A DNA stretch of 64,000 nt from Corythucha ciliata (lineage: Eukaryota; Arthropoda; Insecta; Hemiptera; Tingidae): contig CM075943.1 in NCBI GenBank assembly GCA_038030265.1, positions 61,355,971-61,419,970 on the forward strand, read 5' to 3'. Position 1 is the first letter of the stretch, and each line of letters begins with the position of its first letter. Below are positions 10,585-21,420 of this stretch, piece by piece. A program made the position numbers and the translations under genes. The notes beneath the pieces are model-generated. The model worked only from the letters and a program-made list of their open reading frames with translations. It ran no database searches and was not told where the DNA came from.

Positions 10585-11837
10585 GTTGCCGCCTAGGTGG
10601 AACTTTGGAGTTTAAGCCTCATAAACATGGTGTGCTTAGAAGGGGTTGGTGGGAATTTAGGCGTTAATTGTGGCGTTACAAATTTTAATTTGAAATTGGA
10701 TGATGTGCGAATCACAGTTGAGGACATGAGGCGGAAGTTACAAAAACTGTCACGGGTCCGATTGAGATTATTTTGGGCCAACTCTGTTTTAGAACCCCTG
10801 GTGTTGCGTTAGAGGCGAGTTACGAGTGAGGACAAAATAAATCTGGCGAATATTGAAAGTAATTCTGAGGCGCTTAACGAATTTGCGGGATTGAGTTTTG
10901 ATTGAGGCGAAATGTCGAGATATCTTGTGGCTCTGGATGAAAATGTGAAATTGATCGCTAACCAACCGACAGCTAGTGGCGAATGTTCAGATTGTACGAG
11001 GAATCCGGGTGAAGTTGTTCTATGGTTCTTAATTTGGATTTTGTATGGAAACAAACTGTAGCTGTTCCAACTGGAAGACAACTCAAAAAAAAAAATAGTT
11101 TATTGATTTTTAATTTTTAATTTAACCGAACATGATATTTTGTAGAAAAAAAGGCGCGGGTAGCGAGCTGGGTGTAGTACTAAGCGATAAATGTGTTTCA
11201 ATTACGCGCGTTATGTGGTTGGCGAAGTTGATGTGGGCGATATCGGCGAAGGAAATAAGTCCAAATTGAGAAATTTGTTGAATCGATGGGCGTAGTGCTT
11301 TTCACGAGGGGATGACGATCTGGGGTTCACTAACTTAGGGCGCTTAAAAAAAAAAATTAAATTCAGAACGGCAAATTAACTACAGGCCTTACTGTTTGTT
11401 AATGAATGGTCGAGAATTAGTACTGAAACGTATTCAGAGTTTATTAAAAGGTGGTGTGATCTGAGTTCCGAAGAAAAACAATGAGGTACGATTGAGTATT
11501 GGTTATAGGGCTCTGAATTCTATACCCTTTGCCCCTAATTTCCGATCAAGTTGATCGCTTAGCTGCGGAAAACGCTATTGTTGGATTTATGACTCAAAGG
11601 TAATATGAGATTCCTTTTGTCACGGCGATAGTTAAGGGTGTCCGGCGAGCTAAGATTCAAACGAAACTTTTCTTTTAAATCAGTAAACATAAGTACGATA
11701 AAACTTCCTAAGATTCAGTTCATTTAACGTAATTTATTACTCCTGACGATTAATTTCAGTACCTTGAAGTGCCTTTTGACTTGGCCAACTCATCACCCAC
11801 TCATTTAGCGGATAGTGAATAAGATGTTGGGCGATTT

Positions 11838-12090
11838 ATGACATTATAGGACGTCCTGGCGTACATGGATGACCTCCTGGCTTTTTATGCAATCCTTGAT
11901 GTTGATAAAGGTAAAGGCTTGGAATTGCTTGAAATGGCTTGGTTTTGAGTTTGACCAGTAAGGCGAAATTCAAATTGAAGTAGTCAAACCCCTCGTCTTT
12001 GAAGAAGTAAATTGAATACTTTGGTTTAAAAGTCTCATTCGAGGGTGTCAAACCTACAAGGCGGAAAATTAAGGCTGTTTCATATTTTAC
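11838..12090 (+). pseudogene. Ty3/gypsy reverse transcriptase relic
   Basis: VLAYMDDLLAFY contains the catalytic YMDD at 11862-11873. About 150 bp later another frame reads EYFGLKVSFEGVKPTRRKIK, the conserved thumb-proximal segment of Ty3/gypsy RTs (usually EYLGF...GV.P...K). Stops and frame changes separate the two, so no functional protein is possible from this copy. The gene lies between the gag relic and the RNase H/integrase relics, as expected for a gypsy pol. Confidence 0.8.
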
Positions 12091-12099
12091 CACCGATGT

Positions 12100-13914
12100 A
12101 CCATTATTTATGAATTGGAAAGTTTAGCATTAGCAGTGGTATAGAATCAATTAAGCGTTTTAGGGTAATACTAGGGATTCTTTTAAAATTATTATTGATT
12201 GTACAGCTGTAAGGTCAACCCTGTCAAAAAAAAAAAAGAAGTAGTACCCTGTGTAGCTCGTCGGTGGATGACAATCAAGAGTACGATATGGAAATTGAAT
12301 ATTGTCGTGGCGGGAAAATGCAGCACGCCCATGCTCTAAGTCGAAATACTGTTCTTGTATATAAATTGAGTCGGACTGGGTTTCAACGTTTCAGATGCAA
12401 GGTAACAAGTGTCAATATTTGAGGCGTTATCAGAGGGTTCAACCGGACCAGAAATGACCATATTGTGAAAGGCGGGGCGGTTGTGTAGGCAAACTTTGAA
12501 CGGCAAAAAACTCTATTCCCGGCGGAACATCATGATGATGCTGGTAATTCGAGCTTCGAAAGATGTCTTTACTGTATTAGTGAATCTTATTGGTTTCCAA
12601 AAAAAAAAAAAAAAAAAAAAGTGGCGATTCGTTTTAAAATTCATAAAGTATGTCTCAGGCGTTGTGCTTTTGCAAAATGAAATTACGGAAAAACAGAAGG
12701 CGTGTTATATACCAATCAAAAACAACCTGTTCCATTGGATACAGTACAACATGTGGATCATTTAGGGCCCTTGGCGAAAACTGTTAAAGGTATAATCTAC
12801 TTGTTGACGATGGTTTTACTAAATTTTTCTGGGCGAAACGTGACGAAGTCGTTGCGGTGGAATGAGGCGATAGACCGACTTCGGGAAGTTTTCTTCAACG
12901 AGGCGGATAGTAAGTGACCGAAGATTGGCGTTTCGGTTTACTAGTCAATTATTCTAGCGGGAAAATGAGTAAGAACATTCTGAATGCTATATTGCAACCC
13001 CATGAGCGAATGGGCGGGTGGAACGGCAAAACCGTAGACCATTATTGAGGCCTTGAGGCTGTAACGGCGAGTGTTGAAAATGAGAACGAATGGGATAGGA
13101 AATTACCCGGCATAATTTGGAGAATGAACCATTCGATAAATGCGAGTACGCGATTTTCACCGGCGCAACTTATGTTTGCCCACAGATCTGGCGCTGTGGC
13201 AGACATAACGAAGTCATGTGGCGAACAAATGATAACAGAGGATCAAGCGCGGCGAGTCGAATAGATGGGTCAATTGAGGCGAGGCGATTGGGCGCATGTG
13301 CAGATCAGGCGAGGCGAGGCGAAGCACGTGCGAATAAAGGCGAAGTGTCGACAGGTGGTCGGACACAAGACGATGCTAGGCCTGTTGCAGCTGAAGAGGA
13401 GGGTGACGACTCTTCCACTTCTGAGCACGCTAGCACTGGTGTCGATGCAGCTGAATTTAGGAGTGACGGCTTCGACAATTCTGGGCACATGACCAGGTAT
13501 GAGACACCTGCGAGGCGAGCAGAGAGGCGGGCGGTTATTTCTGTCAGGCGGACAGGGACTAATGACTCAAGGCGGGAAGGCAATGCGCTGGTTGAAGAGC
13601 TCGACCAAAGAGGAAAAAGAGCTACAGAAAATTTGGCGAAGTCTGCACATAATAAAATGAAGGAAACATGTGATAAAAGGCGTAATGTGGCGAATTGGTA
13701 CTATATAGCGTCAGGCGAGAACAAATGTACCAAGGCAAGGCGTAAATGTGAAATTGGCGAATCGTTTTGGCGGACCCTATCGGATTCGACGTATCCTCGA
13801 GAAATAAGATCGTTATTAGTTCGAGGCGATAAAATGTACGAGGCGGTACAAACGGTTTTTGGGCGATTGTTGCGGCCGACTCTCTCACGTGCACTACTCA
13901 AGGCGAGAGTATGA
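12100..13914 (+). pseudogene. Ty3/gypsy RNase H and integrase relics
   Basis: Fragments in several frames follow the RT. They are YELESLALAVV (RNase H) at about 12110, a segment around 12270-12350 matching the end of RNase H, a zinc-finger-like part near 12530-12700, VDHLGPLAKTVKG (integrase core first Asp) at about 12750, AIDRLREVFFNEAD, and IWRMNHSINASTRFSPAQLM at about 13108-13167. The long frame 13117-13914 (265 codons) overlaps this and includes SAHNKMKETCDKRRN, resembling the segment after the integrase core. A 20-base A run at 12601-12620 breaks the zinc finger. The whole is inactive. Confidence 0.72.
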
Positions 13915-14109
13915 GAAGTGATTCATCAAGTGATGATTGGGGCAATTAAGGAATCAGGTGACTTTATCTTCTGGATCTTCAAGAACGTTTGGGGATAACG
14001 TATTTCCTTGTGAGCCCGGCGTTTGTTGGCGTCTGCAATGATACTGGCGTTTTCGAAATGCATAGTGTTTTGTGTTAATGAGGGCATTAACTTTTTCAGA
14101 ATGGCCGAA

Positions 14110-14294
14110 TGTTAAGAAGTGTGGCGTCGAAGCGGAACTAGAAGAGATCAACGAGAATACTACAGTGGCGAATGGCGTTTTAAGAAACATATGCGTTAAC
14201 TTGGGCAATTCTTGTGAAAAGTAAAAAGAGGCGTATTTTCCGAAGAGTGGTTTTCTCCTTTATTTCTTTGAGAATATAAAGTTTAACTGTAACA
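14110..14294 (+). repeat. 3' LTR of the 8.2-14.3 kb gypsy element
   Basis: This is the partner of 8223-8407, with one mismatch. It is followed directly by the target duplication AAAC, then CTTCGCTAAATTTTCGAAGC and a GGGAA tandem run. Confidence 0.9.
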
Positions 14295-14542
14295 AAACTT
14301 CGCTAAATTTTCGAAGCCAAGGGAAGGGAAGGGAAGGTCCTTCTTCATCCAAATTTTGTTTTCATGGTGAAATATTCAAATAATCATAATCAATTTCCAA
14401 ATATGAACTGATTTATTTATAATTAAACAATTAAAATTAATTGTGGAAGAGACACATGGAGAAGAAGTGAAGGGGATTATAACGATGTATGAAGGATTAT
14501 AACAATCTTCCGGGGGAAGGAAAAATAAACAAGACGGTTGAG

Positions 14543-15661
14543 GTTCAATAACGGAGCCAATCGGGTTTTCTTTTTATCCGTGTTGATCTTCGCAGTTCGT
14601 CGATTGCTGGTTCGCGAAGTTCTTGGTTGGAGCCTATGCTTTCTCTTTCCTCCGCTGTAAAAGGCTGAAAGGTGTCTTCATTCGAAATAGCATCGGGAGG
14701 TCTTAGTCGATATATTATTATGAAGAAAGATGCATCTTCGTCGAAATCCTTGGATCTAGTAGGTGGACACTTTGTTTTGGTAACCTTTCCTGGCCGAATT
14801 GTTCGCTGACTTCTAATTGGAGAGTTAGGTATTCGTCGAAGATGATAAATGTGTCGGCGATGAATCTTCCCGTTGATTTCAACATCATAGAGTGAATTTC
14901 CTACCTTCCCGACAATTTTTCCGAATTTCCATTTTGTCGTATTCGAAAAATTCCTAGCAGTTACTTCGTCTCCAACATTGCAAGAACGCTTAGGGCTTGA
15001 CGCTGTTTGATCACTCCGGTTTTCCTTCAAAAGATCAAGTCGAACTCTGATATCATTTTTCAAAAGCATCTGTGCTGCACTTGGTGGTCATGTGTGGCAC
15101 TTTCCTCAATTGCATCAAAATTCGACATAATTTTGTGTGTAAGTCACCTGGCTCATTAGCCATTGCTCTCAATTTCTTTTTGACTGTTTGAACGTACCGT
15201 TCTGCAAGTCCGTTGGAAGAAGGATGGTAGGAGGGTGAAAGCAAATGGTTAATGCCATTTAATCGAAGAAATGTCCTAAATTCCGCTGACGTAAATGCTG
15301 ATCCATTGTCGCTAACTAATACCTTCGGTAGTCCGAACCGAGCAAAGATTTCTCGAAGATTTTCTATGGTTGATGAGCTAGTAATTCGTTTTTGAACGAT
15401 GACTTCAACCCACTTCGAGTAAGAGTCAACCACAATGAGGAAATGCCGGTTCATGAATGGACCAGCGTGGTCAACGTGTAGCCTTTCCCAGGGTTGGCCG
15501 GATGTGATCCACGACTGCTGAGTTTTCGGTGGATTATTGGCATTGACAGAGGCTGCCAAATTTTTAATGTCTTTGTCAATTGAAGGCCACCAACAGTATT
15601 GTCGGGCTAGCTCTTTCATTTTCGTGACGCCTGTGTGAGATGTATGTAATTCTTGTAACAT
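14543..15661 (-). pseudogene. Ty3/gypsy integrase (second element, minus strand)
   Basis: Two overlapping minus frames (15661-15053 and 15069-14545) form one integrase broken by a frameshift near 15060. The first has the zinc-binding start ELHTSHTGVTKMKELAR and the core with LHVDHAGPF (first Asp), LVSDNGSAFTS (second Asp) and SSNGLAERYVQTVKK (Glu). Its HHCC second pair is degraded (VNANN where two Cys are expected). The second has the C-terminal domain CNVGDEVTARNFS, then a basic end RRSTRIKRKPDWLRY. This is the K02A2.6-like gypsy type. RT and RNase H are missing between this and the protease upstream, so the copy carries an internal deletion. Confidence 0.88.
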
Positions 15662-15719
15662 AAGTAGCTGTTTTTGTTTAGGAATGACTACTCGTAAACC
15701 TCTGAAGATACACCCTCTT

Positions 15720-15899
15720 TCAACGGCTAATTACTTTTGCTATCCCCACTAGCTCGATAGGGGATCCTGTGTATGTTTTGAGCTTAATGTAGGGTGAGCG
15801 GTGGATTTTAACTCCAGGGAATCGTTTGATAAATTTGGAGTGGGACATGGAGGAAACAGCTGCTCCCGTGTCAAATTCCATTTTACATTTTACGACCAT
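15720..15899 (-). pseudogene. Ty3/gypsy aspartic protease fragment
   Basis: The minus strand reads MEFDTGAAVSSMSHSKFI, with the DTG active site of retroviral-type proteases, and continues to GSPIELVGIAKV before a stop at 15720-15722. The protease is followed within 60 bp by the integrase of the same strand, which means RT and RNase H were deleted. Upstream, in another frame, lies the nucleocapsid part. It belongs to the same minus-strand element as 14543-15661. Confidence 0.8.
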
Positions 15900-16170
15900 T
15901 TATGAAAGGTTTAACTATGATTTTGTCAATCTCCCTCCTGAATGATGTCTCTGAGCTGTTTAAAACGAAAACCTGATGTATGGAACTTCCGCTGTTATCT
16001 GATTCGAGTTCCGAATCAGTCGACGGATGCTCAGTCGATTTAACCTTGAAACTTTTGGATGATTTGCAAACAGTGGCTAAATGCCCCTTTCTCTTTCATT
16101 TAAGGCAAGTCGCGTTGATAAAGCGACCCTCCTTAGGCTCTTTCGGCGAGGCATTTTTAGGGTGCGAATC
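15890..16170 (-). pseudogene. gag nucleocapsid relic with broken zinc knuckle
   Basis: The minus strand encodes a stretch with KGHLATVCKSSKSFKV, the second half of a CCHC zinc knuckle (GH...C). The first Cys is present, but a TGA replaces the second Cys codon position. An acidic linker STDSELESDNSGSS and a segment KIIVKPFING lead into the protease, with a frameshift at about 15890. Nucleocapsid would bind element RNA. On the + side the frame 15980-16192 is the shadow of this region. Confidence 0.65.
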
Positions 16171-16600
16171 GTCAGTTTTTAGCAATTTTTAGAGTGCGCG
16201 GAGCCAATTTAGTTGTTTTTCGGACGCCAAGTATCCAGAAAGCCAAGGCCACTATTTGTGCGCGAATGGTCGATTTAGCCATTTTTAGGGCGCGAATCAT
16301 GTACTATTCAGGTATTTTCATTGCTCCCTAATCGTACGTCTAGCAATTTATAAGGCACGAGAAGTCAGTTTGGCTACAATTAGAGCGGCAATCGCCAGTT
16401 TTGCTATTTTTAGGTCGTAAATAGTGTGTTTAGTCATTTTTAGGGCGCGAAAATCTTCATTTTTTGGTGCGACTGTAGTCAGCTTATCCGTTTTTTCTCT
16501 GAATACCTAGTTTAGCTATTTGAAGGATGTGAGTGGCTATCAAGCCAGTTTTTTGTAGAGCAAAGCATGCAATTTCTGAAACCCCTGCTTTTTAAGCAAA
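16140..16600 (+). repeat. 30-bp minisatellite, family 2
   Basis: Degenerate units have core GGCGCGAATGGTCAG then TTTGGCCATTTTTA, each near 30 bp. A GC-rich tail with GGGGGGCCCC and AGGGGCCCCGCGAGGGC follows to 16680. A reversed copy of the same arrangement lies at 46240-46700. Confidence 0.75.
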
Positions 16601-16984
16601 ACCTGAATCTAGCTGCAGGGGGGCCCCAGTTAATCTTCGCCTAGGGGCCCCGCGAGGGCTATAGAAACGGCCCTGCGCATATCTGATTCCATCCAATCAA
16701 TTGGATCCGCTCATTCCTCTAAAACATAATCCAAACGGTGCATCTAATGGTTAAAACAGAAAATATATTGTAATCTCGTCAATGAAATATACTGAGTAGT
16801 TATGAAAAACCGTTTCTTGCCTCATAGGATCGGCAACAAGAAATAGAAAATACTGCGGGAAGTAAACACCCACAGATCTCACATTCATCGTGCAGAAAGT
16901 GTATTCTGTAAATAATAGGAATATAAAATTAGTAAAAAAAAAATTCAGAAATATTGCTAAGGGATATCCTTGCCCCTCCTAATA

Positions 16985-17440
16985 TACAGGGTGTTCACGA
17001 ATTAGCTGGACAGAAGAAAACCACTTATGGGGCACATTATTTGACATCGAAATTACTATTTGGAGTTTTTGGAAATTCCGCCTTGTTTCCGAGATATCAC
17101 ACATTTCATGATTTTTTCACGATTTCCCTTTTTTCCCACTTAAATGCTTGCCATACGCTCATAAAATGGTACTATCCTAAAACTAATCAGCTCATTGGAA
17201 AAAGCACAACATTTCCTTTAAAATGTGTGCACTTTCGTGTGAAAATTACCTTCGTACCATACGTGAGAACAGCCGATTTACGAAAGAAACTGGTGACTCA
17301 CATTTCCATAAATTTTTCCGACGTGATTTTCACCTCTTCGCCATAGGGAAGAAATAATTTGAAATCAGTGCAAAAACTTCCTCATTTTGTAAGCTTTCAA
17401 CCGATGTGCAAAGGTTCATAGTTACAGCGTTTTTCCGTTG
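16985..17440 (+). mobile_element. Single end of a TACAGGGTGTT-type transposon
   Basis: TATACAGGGTGTTCACGAAT begins a segment with the same terminal motif as the palindromic elements at 24327, 28835 and 50984. The second inverted end is not found, so this is a broken copy. The 130-codon frame at 16954-17346 crosses the boundary and has no recognisable motif. Confidence 0.55.
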
Positions 17441-20400
17441 CATTCATGGCTATAGTATAATGTTAGAAAATACGCTAATTCACAGCTAGAACTGAAAAGA
17501 AGCAATAATCTATACCTATAAAAGTTACATAAAATTGCTAATGAGGTGGTAAAATGTGAAAAACCGCTAATTTGCGGTTAATATTTAGAAAATAAAATAA
17601 TCAGCCTGGTCAAAATTAAGAGAAAGGTTAATTATTGCGCCACAATTGCGCCAGACGCCAATTTGTGACTGAAATTGAGAAAATTCGCTAATTCACAGGT
17701 TTGAAACGCTACGACGCGTACCGCTACAATTTTTAAAAAGCGCTAATTCGCGGTTGAAATCGAGAAAAATTCTTATTTGCACCAAAAACTGAATTCACGC
17801 CAATTTGCGGATTCTGAAGGCAACTTTTCAGGCTGAAATTGAAAAAAAAAACGCCAATTTGTGGTATTAGGTGAAGAATAAACCGCTCATTCGCGAGTAA
17901 ACTGAGAAAAATCGCTCATGCATTGCGTATGGTGAACCAAAAAAATCCTAATTCGTGAAAAGTCCCCCTATTTTGCGGCTAATATTAAGGAAAACCCTCA
18001 AGTAAAACGTTAATTTCCAGCTGAAAACTGAGAAAGTGCTTATCCCCTGGTAAAAAAAAAAATTAAAAAATCGGTAATATGCTGCTAAAATTGAGGAAAA
18101 CACCAAAACTCGAGGATAATTAAGAAACATCGCTCACGGGATAAAAACGATACTTTGCTGCTAAAGTTGAGAAAATGCGCAAATTCATGGCTATGGGAGC
18201 AGATGGGGCAAAACCGCTAATCTGAGGCTGAAATTGAGAAGAACGATACACTCGGCCAAAATTGAGAAAAGCGCTAATTTGCTGGTAGAGTCCAAGAATC
18301 GCCCTTAACTGAGAGATTGAGGCTATGATGAGGCCAGCAAGATGTCCAGATTCAAGAGTGTGCTGGCTGGGTGGAATGATGACTAAAATGTGAAATTACC
18401 TCCCTCCTCTCACCCTTACCAGATTTCAATCTGATCCCCGATCCCCCCCCCCCCTAGGACAAATTCCTACCCATGCCACTGGTTTGGGGGTTTCGATCTT
18501 TAAACTTTTGTACCGTTTTTCTCAAAATTCAAATTGGCAACCCTAAGCTTGAGGTTATCGCTCGTGTCATAATTGCTTTGAAACTCTTATTTTTCAGAGA
18601 ATTTCATGCAAAAACTCCTCCAAAACTCCAAGTAAGGCGTGAAATAGTACCCGCTGAGTTTTCGAAGTAATATTGGCTCTGAAGTTGGAATTTAATTGAC
18701 AATTGTTAATTACGAATTACTTCGAAAAAGTGTTTTTAATTACAGCTTACCAATTACAATGGCGTGTTGTGATCAATTACAAATTACCAATTTCTAATTG
18801 TAATTGAATTACGTAATTCAATTACATGTAATTCAATTACTGCCCAGCCCTGTGAAGGGGCAACTCATTTCTGATCGAAATGACCATTTGCACTTTTCCA
18901 AAATTCCGCTTTGTTTCCGAGACATCTGAGACACAAGAAAACGCCAATTTTTCGTGTTTTCCTCGCTAAAAACCATTTTTTGGGAGCTCACCAATACCCC
19001 AATTTTGGCTTGCTTCACGGGGCTTTGCTTCTTTCAAAAACGTTACAGTTGCGTGAATTTGGCACTGTTATAAGCCATATAGTCGCGATTCTGGCTCACT
19101 AAAACAATTTCCGTGGTATTTTTTGCTCGCTATTAGAGAACCATATAATCGCGAACATTTGCCCACTGCACAATAGCTAGCTATAAAACCGTGTTTTGCC
19201 CGATGTGCCAGCCAGACTTATAGTGGGAGAGGAAAAGCCAGCTTAGTTTACCGTTTCAGGTCTAAAATTTAAAGTTTAGCTTCAAAAGTATCACTTTCGG
19301 GGGAGAAAAGTTTTCAGTTTTTCGCCATAAAATCCTAAATAGAAGGCTACAAACGACAGTTTTCCTGAAGATATTTATTTTTCGACGGATAGTGGCCCTT
19401 TCTATAAAAATTTAGTCTATGACGACCTTGAATTGACGTGATTCTAACCTCAGATTCTGTTATAATCCTGCAAAAAGGCAATGATGCATCGGATAATTAT
19501 TTCGCCAGTGAAGCTGTCCCCAGGCACGGATCCAGTTTTTCTCAAGAGGAGTTCCACAGAGTTTTTTTCCCCCATTTTACTCGTGAACGAGCACTATCTT
19601 TAGCCTCGAATTGGCACTTTTCCTTCATTTTAGCTGTAACTGAGTGCTTTTTCTCAATTCTTCCTCGAACTAGCCCATTTTCTTCATTATGGCCAGCACA
19701 GTCCATCGCCTATAACCTCGAATTGATGCGTTCAATTGTGCGTGAAAAAAGGAGACAATTTGGCCAATGCTTTTTCCCTCAATTTTTGCCGAAAATTATA
19801 GTGCTTTTCCATAATTCTGCCTTGAACAATATTTTCCCCCTTCAAATTTTAGCCGTGAATAGGCCCTGATAATCCATAAGCTAGCGAATTTCCCTAATTT
19901 TGACCTGGACGCTGCATCGCAAAACCTTGAAATGGCGTGTTTTCCGCATTAGCCGCAAAATAGGGCGACTTTTCACGAATTAGGATTTTTTTTGGTTCAC
20001 CATACGCAATGCATGAGCGATTATTCTCAGTTTACTCGTGAATTAGCGGTTTCTTCACCTAATTGCCACAAATAGGCGTTTTTTTTTTTTTTTTCAATTT
20101 CAGCCTGAAAAGTTGCCTTCAAGAATCCGCAAATTGGCGTATATTCAGTTTTTGGTGCAAATAAGAATTTTTCTCAATTTCAACCGCGAATTAGCGCTTT
20201 TTTTAAATTGTAGCGGCGACGCGTCGTAGCGTTTCAAACCTGTGAATTAGCGAATTTTATCAATTTCAGTCACAAATTGGCGTCTGGCGCAATTTTAGCT
20301 GTAAATTGGCGATTTTTTCCATTTTTAGCCGCGAATTAGCAATTATCTCAATTTTTAGGTTTAAAATTAACCTTTCTCTTAATTTTGACCAGGCTGATTA

Positions 20401-20552
20401 TTTTATTTTCTAAATATTACCCGCAAATTAGCGGTTTTTCACATTTTACCGCCGCATAAGCAATTTTATATAACTTTTATAGGCATAGATTATTGCTTCT
20501 TTTCAGTTCTAGCCGTGAATTAGCGTATTTTCTAACATTATACTATAGCCAC
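17440..20552. repeat. Inverted repeat with ~0.6-kb arms made of minisatellite
   Basis: The left arm (about 17440-17995) and right arm (about 19935-20552) are reverse complements over hundreds of bases with moderate divergence. The outer ends share CTATAGTATAATGTTAGAAA and its complement; inner landmarks are the GACGCG core (17710s and 20220s) and CCTAATTCGTGAAAAGT. Both arms consist largely of family 1 minisatellite units, reversed left and forward right. The 1.9-kb spacer holds more repeats and the AT-rich element at 18684-18855. No coding capacity was found in arms or spacer. Confidence 0.8.
18684..18855. repeat. TAATTAC-rich element end with TGCCCAGCCCTG terminus
   Basis: The segment consists of many TAATTAC/GTAATT words and ends ACTGCCCAGCCCTG. 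A related stretch built of the same words is at about 22175-22310. The layout (GGGC-rich terminus followed by a short-word array) resembles the termini of the element at 9509-10584. It is probably a non-autonomous transposon, of unresolved class. Confidence 0.45.
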
Positions 20553-21420
20553 GCATGATTTTGCCATTTTTCTGAATTTTAGCCACAAAAATGCCTTCAG
20601 AAGATGCAAATTCAAATTATAAATGTATTTTTTTTTTTTTTTTTTGTTCAAACCAAAAGATTTACATCTATCCGTCCATTTCTGTCAAAAAATCATCATG
20701 TTTTAATTATAAATTTTACGCCACTTAATTCGAGAATTATTGATGTTTCACAATTTTAGCTGCGAATTTTCTCTTTTTTCTAAATTTTAGCAGCGTGGTA
20801 GCGTCTCCAACCCGTGCATTACCTACCGAGTTTTGTCAATTTTTGCCATGAATTGGCGTTTGACTCAATTTAAGCTGCAAAATTAGCAATTTTTTCCATT
20901 TTTAACTGAGAATTAGCACTTTTCCCCATTTTTGAACGGAAAATTAACGTTTTTCTTAATTTTAGCTGCGCTGATCGGTGATTTTTTCAATAGTGATTTT
21001 CTTCATTTTGTATCCGCGAATTAACGTTTTTCCATAACTGTATATCTGCAAATTGCAAATTAGCGATTTTTCCCAATTTCAGCTGTGAAATAGCGTTTTG
21101 TGCTAATTTTGCGACCATTCAGCATCCTATTGCCTTTTTCATAAAAGAATGGGCGATTTTACGCTATTACAGTTGTGAATTTGCCATTTTTGTCCAATTT
21201 AACCTGAAAGCGTCTTTTTTTTTGTCAATATTATAGCGTGTTTTCTAAACTTCAACCGCGGGGTTGGCCCAAATACAACACTTTTGCGTTGATTTCCACA
21301 ATTCATTCGTAGAATGGCCTCCATGTACAGCGAATCTGCGATTTTTTTCTTAATTTTAGTCCGGAAGTTGCATCGCGAGATCACGAATCAGCGCTTTTTT
21401 GCAGCTACAGCCACGAATAT
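20553..21420 (+). repeat. 30-bp minisatellite, family 1 (forward)
   Basis: Irregular units carry GCGAATTAGCG-like cores and TTTTAGC segments, interrupted by T runs and unique pieces. It continues the array on the right side of the 17.4-20.5 kb inverted repeat. Confidence 0.7.

Larger units (their letters stand above)
8223..14294 (+). mobile_element. Complete but decayed Ty3/gypsy LTR retrotransposon, TSD AAAC
   Basis: Two 185-bp direct repeats beginning TGTTAAGAAG and ending AACTGTAACA (8223-8407 and 14110-14294) differ at only one base by my reading (C versus T in GAGAA[C/T]ATAAAG). They are flanked by AAAC at 8219-8222 and 14295-14298. Between them, in + order, are a gag-like relic (9050-9130), a reverse transcriptase with YMDD (11862-11873), an RNase H relic and an integrase relic ending near 13914. 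The interior is full of stops and frameshifts despite the near-identical LTRs. A foreign element sits inside at 9509-10584, and homopolymer A runs interrupt at about 11350, 12225 and 12600. The order protease/RT/RNase H/integrase is the Ty3/gypsy order. Confidence 0.88.

Noticed and set aside
13117..13914. 265-codon open frame on the + strand
   Set aside because: It lies inside the gypsy integrase relic. Its first part is in the wrong frame relative to the recognisable integrase peptide, and only one short segment resembles an integrase C-terminal region. Composition is dominated by GGCG words.
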